The translations under genes were made by a program, and so were the position numbers. A stretch of 11,592 nucleotides of DNA, taken from an uncultured Treponema sp. (lineage in GTDB: Bacteria > Spirochaetota > Spirochaetia > Treponematales > Treponemataceae). Numbering within the stretch: position 1 is the stretch's first letter; each line of letters opens with the position of its first letter. This document shows, piece after piece, positions 1-5,018 of the stretch. The DNA is taken from NCBI GenBank assembly GCA_937890485.1, contig CALBXN010000137.1, positions 1 through 11,592 of the forward strand, in the 5' to 3' direction. Under the pieces are notes generated by a model. That model was not told the origin of the DNA and did not search any database. It was given only the letters and a program-made list of their open reading frames with translations.

Positions 1-627
1 AGTAGAAAAAGGTTTTCCACTATTGATTTCTGTGTAGGTTGCTCTTGGATTTGCACCATTTTCAACCAAACGAGAAATTGCAGAAAAAACATCACTTGTG
101 TCTGAATCTAAAAATCTAAAATAACCTGTATCAGTACAAATTCCAAAGAAAATAATTTCACTTAAAGTTTTATCAAGAGGACCAATAATATCTTCGTAAA
201 TCAACTGAATTAAATATGCTGTAGCAGGGGCAGATGGATAGATAATTGATAAATTTTCATCAGCATTTGATGTTTTATGATGATCAATTATGAATAAATC
301 ATAATCCTTGATAATTTCAGATATTTCATCACCAACTCTTTCTATTTCGGAGCAATCTACGATAATAACTGCCGAATTCTTTTTATCAAATTTTTTCTTT
401 GGAAGTTTATTAAATTGTTTTTCAAATTTCTTTATTTCTGGGCGTTTAAAAGGTCCAGCAGATAAAAGTTGATATTTTTTATTAAATTTTTTTAGTATTT
501 CTGCCATTCCTAAAGAACTAGAAATACAATCACCATCGGGTTCCTTATGTCCTATAATATAAAAATTTTCATGAGATTTAATAAAATTTTTTAAGTTAGA
601 TACTTTTTCTTCTGAAATTATAGACAT
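1..627 (-). CDS. DHH-family phosphoesterase (NrnA / pAp-phosphatase type), 3' end missing
   Basis: The gene starts at the ATG read from 627 downward and is open to the window edge, giving 209 N-terminal residues of a protein that is usually about 310-340 long. Visible DHH-superfamily metal motifs are GHKEPDGDC at residues 26-34 (H-x-x-P-D-x-D type), IIVDCSE at 88-94, IDHHKTS at 114-120 (the DHH motif itself) and TDTG at 165-168. This is the catalytic DHH domain; the DHHA1 substrate-binding domain would lie beyond the window. Family members are Mn-dependent cytosolic enzymes that degrade 2-5 nt nanoRNAs, and many also remove the 3' phosphate from pAp or cleave cyclic-di-nucleotide breakdown products. 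Which substrate applies cannot be read here. The ribosome site is weak (GTAGG, very close to the start). It lies 14 nt after the small exported protein gene and is probably co-transcribed with argF. Confidence 0.85.
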   Translation of the reverse strand, partial: MSIISEEKVSNLKNFIKSHENFYIIGHKEPDGDCISSSLGMAEILKKFNKKYQLLSAGPFKRPEIKKFEKQFNKLPKKKFDKKNSAVIIVDCSEIERVGDEISEIIKDYDLFIIDHHKTSNADENLSIIYPSAPATAYLIQLIYEDIIGPLDKTLSEIIFFGICTDTGYFRFLDSDTSDVFSAISRLVENGANPRATYTEINSGKPFST

Positions 628-641
628 AAGAACCTACAATT

Positions 642-1046
642 TTAGTATTCTATTTCTAATGTTTCTGTATTCATTCTTGAAGCAACATCTACATTATGTG
701 AAAGAATTTTCCATGAAGAATGTCTTCTGTTTTCTGGCATATTAATATACACTTTCTGGAAAGTACCTTCTGAATAAATAACTGTCATATAAGGTTGAAC
801 ACCTTTTGCTAAAGGTCTAACTCTTGATTTATTAACTTCTTTTGTGTTGAACCATTCTTTAGGAATAAAAGCTTGACCTACATCCATATTTCCTTTTTGG
901 TAATGAACGATGTATGCATCAATGTGATCATAAACTCTTATAATCGGTACATTGATGTAAAATAAATCTGATTCATTTTCTAAATCTTGTGCAAATGCAC
1001 CAAAACTAATTAGTGCTACAAAAAAAATAAAAATAAGTTTTTTCAT
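642..1046 (-). CDS. Small exported protein of unknown function
   Basis: I do not recognise this 134-residue protein. Residues 1-19 form a clear Sec signal peptide: MKK, a hydrophobic core, and an AFA|QD site for signal peptidase I. There is no Cys after the core, so it is not a lipoprotein. The mature part (about 115 residues) is rich in aromatic and charged residues, has alternating hydrophobic stretches suggesting beta structure (for example VPIIRVYDHIDAYIVHY near residues 33-49), and has no further membrane segment. It probably resides in the periplasm. A good ribosome site (AAGGGG) lies about 8 nt upstream of the ATG. It sits 28 nt after the argF stop and 14 nt before the DHH phosphoesterase gene, so it is very likely the middle gene of that operon, although the context gives no functional hint. 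The signal peptide and spacing make it a confident gene with no assignable role. Confidence 0.85.
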   Translation of the reverse strand: MKKLIFIFFVALISFGAFAQDLENESDLFYINVPIIRVYDHIDAYIVHYQKGNMDVGQAFIPKEWFNTKEVNKSRVRPLAKGVQPYMTVIYSEGTFQKVYINMPENRRHSSWKILSHNVDVASRMNTETLEIEY

Positions 1047-1074
1047 AAAAATCGCCCCTTGCTTAACTGTTTGT

Positions 1075-2025
1075 TTAAATCAATGCTAACATTATAGCTT
1101 TGATTGTGTGTTTTCTATTTTCAGCTTGATCCCAAACTTTACTTTGTTTACCTTCGATAACATCAGCTGTTACTTCTTCGCCTTTTACTGCTGGTAAACA
1201 ATGTAAAAATATTGCGTCAGGATTTTCGGTTTTATCCATAAGATTTTGATTTACTTGATAAGGTGCAAGAAGTTTAGTTCTTTCATCTTTTAAAGCTTCT
1301 TCTCCCATAGATATCCATACATCAGTATAAACTGCATTTGCTCCTTTTACAATAGAAATATCATCAGAAATTTCAATTTTTGCACCAGATTTTTCTGCAA
1401 ATGGTTTACAAATGTCAATAATTTCTTGGTCAGGGAAAAGTTCTTTTGGACTGAAAATTCCAAAATCGATTCCAAGTTTTGAACAGATTATCATTGTTGA
1501 ACGAGCAACATTGTTTCTTCCATCACCACAATAAACTAATTTTAAGCCTTTTAAAGTTCCAAATGTTTCTTTTAAAGTTAAAATATCTGCAAGTGCTTGA
1601 GTTGGGTGAAATTCATCTGTTAAACCGTTGATAACTGGAATTCCTGAATATTTTGATAAAATTTCTACATGTTTTTGTGAAAATCCTCTAAATTCAATAG
1701 CAGAAAACATTCTACCTAAAACACGAGCTGTGTCTTCGATAGTTTCTTTTCCTCCAAGTTGAATATCTTGTGTTGAAAGGAACACAGGATGTCCTCCTTC
1801 TTCGCCAAAGGCTGTTTCAAAAGAACATCTTGTTCGAGTAGAACGTTTTTCAAAAATTAAAGCGATAGTTTTACCTAAAAATCTAAGGTGAGTTTCATTG
1901 TTTTTTGCTTGTGCTTTTACATTTTCTGCAATTTCTAAAAATTTAAGAATTTCTTCTGGAGTGTAATCTATCCAAGTAAGTAATGAGCGACCTTTAAATG
2001 GGGCGTTAAATTTTTCTAGTTCCAT
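1075..2025 (-). CDS. argF: Ornithine carbamoyltransferase
   Basis: Transfers the carbamoyl group between carbamoyl phosphate and L-ornithine/L-citrulline in the cytosol. It serves arginine synthesis, or, run in reverse, the arginine deiminase route (then called arcB). The 316 residues match the family's usual length. Diagnostic motifs are the carbamoyl-phosphate loop STRTR at residues 62-66, HPTQ at 140-143, the ornithine-binding DVWISMG at 235-241 and the HCLPA active-site loop at 275-279. The SMG motif and the ornithine-type HCLP loop favour this enzyme over aspartate carbamoyltransferase. The start is supported by an AGAGGA ribosome site 7-8 nt upstream and by a strong promoter whose predicted transcript starts about 28 nt before the ATG. 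No other arginine gene is visible here, so anabolic and catabolic roles cannot be separated. It is the first gene of a minus-strand operon with the small exported protein and the DHH phosphoesterase. Confidence 0.96.
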   Translation of the reverse strand: MELEKFNAPFKGRSLLTWIDYTPEEILKFLEIAENVKAQAKNNETHLRFLGKTIALIFEKRSTRTRCSFETAFGEEGGHPVFLSTQDIQLGGKETIEDTARVLGRMFSAIEFRGFSQKHVEILSKYSGIPVINGLTDEFHPTQALADILTLKETFGTLKGLKLVYCGDGRNNVARSTMIICSKLGIDFGIFSPKELFPDQEIIDICKPFAEKSGAKIEISDDISIVKGANAVYTDVWISMGEEALKDERTKLLAPYQVNQNLMDKTENPDAIFLHCLPAVKGEEVTADVIEGKQSKVWDQAENRKHTIKAIMLALI

Positions 2026-2060
2026 TTGAATTTCCTCTTCATTAAAAATGTTAAAATTGA

Positions 2061-2089
2061 ATAATAATATAGAGTTTTATTCATGTCAA
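2061..2089 (-). promoter_or_regulatory. Sigma70-type promoter of the argF operon
   Basis: On the minus strand a perfect TTGACA (-35, positions 2084-2089) is followed after exactly 17 nt by TATTAT (-10, positions 2061-2066). Transcription would start near 2054, leaving a leader of about 28 nt, too short for an attenuator or riboswitch. A perfect 12-bp palindrome, ATTTTGCAAAAT (2103-2114), sits about 14 nt upstream of the -35 box and could be a regulator site or chance in AT-rich DNA. Confidence 0.8.
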
Positions 2090-2367
2090 CTTGCTCTATA
2101 GAATTTTGCAAAATAATAACTAGTACAAGAAAAATATGTTATTCTAAAAAAAACTGCATTGTTCCCAATTTCCTGCCACTTGTCGCAAACAAAGCAAGAA
2201 ACATTGCGTAAACGCAAAATTGTAGCCAACGCGTAGACGGAAAATGGAACCGACCTGCCTTGACGAACGAAGTGAGGAGCCGCAGGTCGCGGGACATTTT
2301 TCGTCGAAAGCGTTGGTTGAAAATTATTCATTTACATAATTTCTTCTTGCTTTATTTCATAGCCATA
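2090..2367. other. Intergenic stretch without a convincing gene
   Basis: Roughly 280 bases between the argF promoter and the tRNA-Met promoter. A minus-strand reading frame of 81 codons crosses it (2086-2331), but it overlaps the argF promoter, has no ribosome site, and its predicted peptide is a mix of Cys, Arg and Pro typical of translated repeat DNA. What the stretch does contain is a 12-bp palindrome next to the argF promoter and a long, G+C-richer nested inverted repeat (annotated separately). An untranslated RNA is possible but unsupported. Confidence 0.6.
2226..2316. repeat. Nested imperfect inverted repeat, GC-richer than its surroundings
   Basis: Three consecutive pairs of arms lie in mirror order: CCAACGC (2226-2232) with GCGTTGG (2310-2316); GACGGAAAATG (2236-2246) with CATTTTTCGTC (2295-2305), one mismatch; and CGACCTGC (2251-2258) with GCAGGTCG (2282-2289). 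The apical loop (2259-2281) is purine-rich and contains GAACGAAGTGAGG. Folded as RNA or as a cruciform this is an interrupted stem of about 26 pairs. The local G+C is clearly above that of the neighbouring genes. It lacks a T-tract, so it is not a simple terminator. It could be a dispersed intergenic repeat (MITE- or REP-like) or a structured RNA. Confidence 0.7.
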
Positions 2368-2396
2368 TTGACATTTTTTTTTCAATATGATATGTT
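2368..2396 (+). promoter_or_regulatory. Promoter of tRNA-Met
   Basis: TTGACA (2368-2373), a 17-nt spacer that begins with a run of T, then TATGTT (2391-2396) preceded by TGA (extended -10). Transcription would start near 2403, five bases before the tRNA. The tRNA-Phe promoter has the same design. Confidence 0.75.
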
Positions 2397-2407
2397 CTAT
2401 ACATCAC

Positions 2408-2480
2408 GGCGGCTTAGCTCAGCAGGTAGAGCAAACGGCTCATATCCGTTAGGTCGTAGGTTCAAGCCCCACAGCCGCTA
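2408..2480 (+). tRNA. tRNA-Met (anticodon CAT), elongator type
   Basis: A full 73-nt cloverleaf. The acceptor stem GGCGGCT/AGCCGCT has a G-U first pair. The D stem is GCTC/GAGC with GG in the loop. The anticodon stem AACGG/CCGTT encloses the loop CTCATAT, giving anticodon CAT at 2441-2443. The T loop is TTCAAGC and the discriminator is A. The CCA end is not encoded. The anticodon stem lacks the three stacked G-C pairs of initiator tRNA and the acceptor lacks the unpaired first position, so it is not the initiator. The GGCGG...CCGCT acceptor resembles elongator Met of Bacillus from memory. A tRNA-Ile2 with a modified CAT cannot be wholly excluded. The T stem (GTAGG/CCCAC) has an A-C mismatch at its third pair. 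Confidence 0.9.
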
Positions 2481-2482
2481 CT

Positions 2483-2521
2483 AAAGGAAATCTTCTTTTT
2501 TGAAGGTTTCCTTTTTTTTTT
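2483..2521 (+). terminator. Rho-independent terminator after tRNA-Met
   Basis: A stem formed by AAGGAAA and CTTC on the left and GAAG and TTTCCTT on the right, with one bulged pair and a TTTTTT loop, runs directly into a tract of ten T. It begins three bases after the tRNA end, so the tRNA is a single-gene transcript. Confidence 0.85.
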
Positions 2522-2548
2522 GTATTTTCTAGTTTTTTATAGTATAAT
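2520..2548 (+). promoter_or_regulatory. Probable promoter of the DUF4349 lipoprotein gene
   Basis: TTGTAT (2520-2525), a 17-nt spacer and a perfect TATAAT (2543-2548). The -35 box overlaps the end of the T-tract of the tRNA-Met terminator. A second perfect TATAAT at 2583-2588 lacks a recognisable -35 box and is the alternative. With the first promoter the leader is about 84 nt and begins with the inverted repeat at 2551-2581. Confidence 0.55.
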
Positions 2549-2550
2549 TC

Positions 2551-2581
2551 TTGAAACTAAAACTAATTTTAACTGTTTCAA
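2551..2581. repeat. Inverted repeat TTGAAAC...GTTTCAA in the lipoprotein leader
   Basis: Perfect 7-bp arms TTGAAAC (2551-2557) and GTTTCAA (2575-2581) are separated by 17 nt that contain a weaker inner pair (TAAAA/TTTTA). The repeat lies at the predicted transcription start of the first candidate promoter and directly upstream of the second TATAAT. The spacing of the arms (about two helix turns) suits a dimeric regulator; a leader hairpin is equally possible. Confidence 0.4.
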
Positions 2582-2638
2582 ATATAATACAAGTTAAAGT
2601 TACTTTAAAACTTTATTTTTATGGAGGAATAAAATTTT

Positions 2639-3580
2639 ATGAAAAAAAATCTTAATTTTATCTTACTTTTTACTTGTTTTATCTTAATGTTTTTTTCATG
2701 TGGTAAAAATGTTACAGAAAATTCAGTTGCAACTTCAGGTCAACGATTGATGATGAAATCTGCACCTAAAATGGCTGTAACAAATTCATCTGCTGTTTTT
2801 TCTGATGCTGTTGTTGAAGAATCTGCTATGGATACAAGTTATGGTTATGTATCAGAAAGTGTTACTGCTGAATCTGGAAATGGTCAGATAAATCAAGAAG
2901 TAGAGAGAAAACTTATAAAACGTGGAAATGTTAATATCGAAGTTCAAAATCTTAAAAAAGCTCAAGAATCTGTTGAAAAATGGTGCCAAGATTTTGGTGG
3001 ATATGTTGAATCATTTTCTGATAGTCCAACTTTTTCTCACTATAGTTTAAGAATCCCTGCAATAAAGTTTGATGAAGCTTTAAATTCTGTTGGTGATTTA
3101 GGTGTAATAAAATCAAAAAATATTTCAACTCAAGATGTTTCTGAACAATTTTATGATTTGCAAACTCGTTTATCTACAAAAAAAATAATGAAAGAACGAT
3201 TGCAAAAATATCTTACACAAGCAAAAGATATTAAAGATATGCTTCAAATTGAAAAAGAACTAAATAACACAATTTCTGAAATTGAATCTATGGAAGGAAG
3301 AATGAAACGTCTTTCTGGACAAATTGAATTTTCTTCTGTAAATATCTCATTAGAATTGCCTCATAGAACAACTGATGAAGGTTTTGTTTGGCCAGATTTC
3401 TTGCAAGGTTTTAGAGAATTTTTATCAAATTGTGTAGATTTCTTTGTAGGTTTGTTTGGAATTATGATTTACGCAATTGTGTTTGGGGTTCCAATAATTG
3501 CAATTTTAGCTTTCTTATATTGGTTGTTAATTGGAAAAAAAGGATTGCTAATAAAACTTTTCAAAAAATTAAGTAAGTAG
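2639..3580 (+). CDS. DUF4349-domain lipoprotein with C-terminal membrane anchor
   Basis: A 313-residue envelope protein. The N-terminus is a lipoprotein signal ending in MFFS|C, with lipidation expected on Cys21. Residues 22-85 are a low-complexity Ser/Ala/Val linker. Residues 88-240 match the DUF4349 pattern: a KLIKRGNVNIEV-like opening, GGYVESFS near 115-122, LRIPAIKFDEAL near 142-153, a QDVSEQFYDLQTRL stretch near 165-178, and then a predicted coiled coil of Lys/Glu/Leu heptads up to about 228. A hydrophobic segment at about 272-298 with a Lys-rich tail follows, so the protein would be tied to the inner membrane at both ends with the domain in the periplasm. The biochemical role of DUF4349 is unknown to me. 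The start is fixed by GGAGGA 10-11 nt upstream. It is monocistronic between two terminators and converges on the beta-barrel gene. Confidence 0.88.
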   Translation: MKKNLNFILLFTCFILMFFSCGKNVTENSVATSGQRLMMKSAPKMAVTNSSAVFSDAVVEESAMDTSYGYVSESVTAESGNGQINQEVERKLIKRGNVNIEVQNLKKAQESVEKWCQDFGGYVESFSDSPTFSHYSLRIPAIKFDEALNSVGDLGVIKSKNISTQDVSEQFYDLQTRLSTKKIMKERLQKYLTQAKDIKDMLQIEKELNNTISEIESMEGRMKRLSGQIEFSSVNISLELPHRTTDEGFVWPDFLQGFREFLSNCVDFFVGLFGIMIYAIVFGVPIIAILAFLYWLLIGKKGLLIKLFKKLSK

Positions 3581-3593
3581 AGCAATTTTTAAG

Positions 3594-3661
3594 AAAAAAA
3601 ATGGACTGACAGATTGAAGTATTTACTAAAGAATTACTTCTAAAACGTCAGTCCTTTTTTT
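3594..3661. terminator. Bipartite bidirectional terminator between convergent genes
   Basis: GGACTGAC (3603-3610) pairs with GTCAGTCC (3647-3654). A run of A precedes the left arm and seven T follow the right arm, so it can stop transcripts from both sides. Within the loop a second pair, GAAGTA (3616-3621) and TACTTC (3635-3640), forms an inner stem, giving a stacked two-part hairpin. It lies 13 nt after the lipoprotein gene and 14 nt before the 3' end of the convergent barrel gene. Confidence 0.88.
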
Positions 3662-3675
3662 GTATTATATTTATT

Positions 3676-4647
3676 TTAGAATTTTACTCTTAAACTTAAT
3701 CCACCTGCCCAAATTTGATTTACTAAATCATAAGAAACATTTAATGTTCCTTGAGCAATGAATAAAAAGTCAATTCCAATTCCTGCAAAAATTTGTGCTG
3801 TGTAATTTGGATCTTCTTTATTAAATGCAAATCCTGACCAATCACCTGAATCAAAAGTTTTTGTTTCTTTTAGTAAGGCTTGTCCTTCTTCGCCTAAGGA
3901 TTCAAGTGCTTCTTCATCAAGAGCTTTTGTACCGTCGTAGTTCCAAGACCAATTTCGTTTATTGCTAGAAAGAGTTCCGCGTAGTCCAACAAAAGGTTCT
4001 ACTATAAGTATTTTTTTAGAAAGTTGTAAAGTAGCTTGTAGAATTTGAGATTCATAACCTGCTGAAATACTAGCTGTTCCTTCTTTTACATTTATTCCTG
4101 CATTACCTTTGCTGTAAGCGTAACCTGCACCGATTGAAAGGTTAGGTAATGCACCTTCTTCCTTTATTAAAGGAATACGAACATCAGCACCTACAGTTCC
4201 GTAGTCGATTGAAAAAACTGTTTCTTGAATATTAAACTCAAGTGGATTTTTTATCATCATTCCATGAACACCTAAATCAAATGGAATTAATAATCCTCCA
4301 ATACGTGCATCAAAAGTGAGTGTAGGTAAGAAAAGATTTTTAACATCGTAAGTTAATCCCATTTCTTTAAAAACAGTTGCAAGACCCTCAGTTTTTAATT
4401 GAGCCATTCCAAAAGAAACACCACCTCCTAAATGTGGTGGTAAATCAAGTAACTGTCCGATGTAACCAGATGCCCACATGTTTTGATGAGAAACTGTACT
4501 TGGGGCAGTTTTTATCAATGAAAATGTAAAATCGTTTAGACCTGATTCTATATTTTCAGTTGTAAAGTCTGCCGGTTTTTTTACTTCTGCAAAGCTTGAA
4601 AATACTATTGTAAAAATTAATAATGAACAAAGTATAATTTTTTTCAT
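3676..4647 (-). CDS. Exported protein, probable outer-membrane beta-barrel
   Basis: I do not recognise the family by name. The 323 residues begin with a signal peptide (MKK, hydrophobic core, SSFA|E at residue 20) and no lipobox Cys. The mature chain is rich in Gly, aromatic and alternating hydrophobic/polar residues, as in amphipathic strands (for example IFAGIGIDFLFIAQGTLNVS around 285-304), and ends in LRVKF. A C-terminal Phe preceded by alternating hydrophobic positions is the usual signal for the BAM machinery. Stretches such as LPPHLGGGVSFGMAQ (about 69-83) look like a loop plus strand. A porin or small-barrel surface protein is the natural inference; no ligand can be proposed. The start is supported by AAGGATGG about 8 nt upstream and by a candidate promoter giving a leader of about 62 nt. 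It is a single-gene unit ending at the shared terminator. Confidence 0.82.
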   Translation of the reverse strand: MKKIILCSLLIFTIVFSSFAEVKKPADFTTENIESGLNDFTFSLIKTAPSTVSHQNMWASGYIGQLLDLPPHLGGGVSFGMAQLKTEGLATVFKEMGLTYDVKNLFLPTLTFDARIGGLLIPFDLGVHGMMIKNPLEFNIQETVFSIDYGTVGADVRIPLIKEEGALPNLSIGAGYAYSKGNAGINVKEGTASISAGYESQILQATLQLSKKILIVEPFVGLRGTLSSNKRNWSWNYDGTKALDEEALESLGEEGQALLKETKTFDSGDWSGFAFNKEDPNYTAQIFAGIGIDFLFIAQGTLNVSYDLVNQIWAGGLSLRVKF

Positions 4648-4715
4648 TTTGTACCATCCTTTGTTAAAGTTGAAAATTTATTATGAAAGCAAGTTAGCAT
4701 TCAATGTATATTTAA

Positions 4716-4744
4716 ACTATATACACATATTGTAACACATGCAA
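4716..4744 (-). promoter_or_regulatory. Candidate promoter of the beta-barrel gene
   Basis: On the minus strand, TTGCAT (4739-4744) is followed after 17 nt by TATAGT (4716-4721). The predicted start is near 4709, leaving a leader of about 62 nt. It is the best match in the divergent gap between this gene and tRNA-Phe. Confidence 0.5.
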
Positions 4745-4797
4745 TAGAAAAATTCGTTACTTTTTCATAAATTTATTTAAAAATTTTTTTTTATATA

Positions 4798-4826
4798 TTG
4801 ACATTTTTTTGTAAAATAGATATATT
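4798..4826 (+). promoter_or_regulatory. Promoter of tRNA-Phe
   Basis: TTGACA (4798-4803), a 17-nt spacer starting with seven T, then TATATT (4821-4826). The predicted start near 4833 is seven bases before the tRNA. The -35 region and the T-run immediately after it match those of the tRNA-Met promoter. Confidence 0.8.
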
Positions 4827-4839
4827 CAAAACATAAATT

Positions 4840-4912
4840 GCTGCTGTAGCTCAGTCGGTAGAGCAATGGACTGAAAATCCATGTGTCGACAGTTCGATTC
4901 TGTCCGGCGGCA
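4840..4912 (+). tRNA. tRNA-Phe (anticodon GAA)
   Basis: A regular 73-nt cloverleaf. Acceptor GCTGCTG/CGGCGGC pairs fully with two T-G wobbles. The D stem is GCTC/GAGC with GG in the loop. The anticodon stem ATGGA/TCCAT encloses loop CTGAAAA with anticodon GAA at 4873-4875. The T stem GACAG/CTGTC is perfect with loop TTCGATT. The discriminator is A and CCA is not encoded. Confidence 0.95.
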
Positions 4913-4917
4913 AGTAA

Positions 4918-4948
4918 AGACCTGGTCATTTTGGCTAGGTCTTTTTTT
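4918..4948 (+). terminator. Rho-independent terminator after tRNA-Phe
   Basis: AGACCTGGTC (4918-4927) pairs over ten positions, two of them wobbles, with GGCTAGGTCT (4933-4942) around the loop ATTTT, followed by six more T. It ends tRNA-Phe transcription before the ankyrin gene begins. Confidence 0.9.
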
Positions 4949-4982
4949 ATTATGTGACAGTAAATTTCTTTTCATTTTTTGC

Positions 4983-5011
4983 TTGTATGCTTTCAAAAGA
5001 TGTTGTAAAAT
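4983..5011 (+). promoter_or_regulatory. Candidate promoter of the ankyrin-murG operon
   Basis: TTGTAT (4983-4988), 17 nt, TAAAAT (5006-5011). The -10 box matches the consensus at five positions and the -35 box at three. The predicted transcription start falls on or next to A5019, the first base of the ankyrin gene's ATG, so the message could be leaderless. It is the only plausible promoter between the tRNA-Phe terminator and the operon. Confidence 0.45.
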
Positions 5012-5018
5012 CTTATCT

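Noticed and set aside
2086..2331. An 81-codon minus-strand reading frame between argF and tRNA-Met
   Set aside because: It overlaps the argF promoter, lacks a ribosome site and crosses a nested inverted repeat; the peptide composition looks like translated repeat DNA.
2260..2484. A 74-codon plus-strand frame running through tRNA-Met
   Set aside because: It includes the whole tRNA and its promoter, so it is a chance frame.
4881..5018. N-terminal extension of the ankyrin gene from the ATG at 4881
   Set aside because: The start lies inside tRNA-Phe and the extension crosses its terminator; translation from 5019 fits the fold better.
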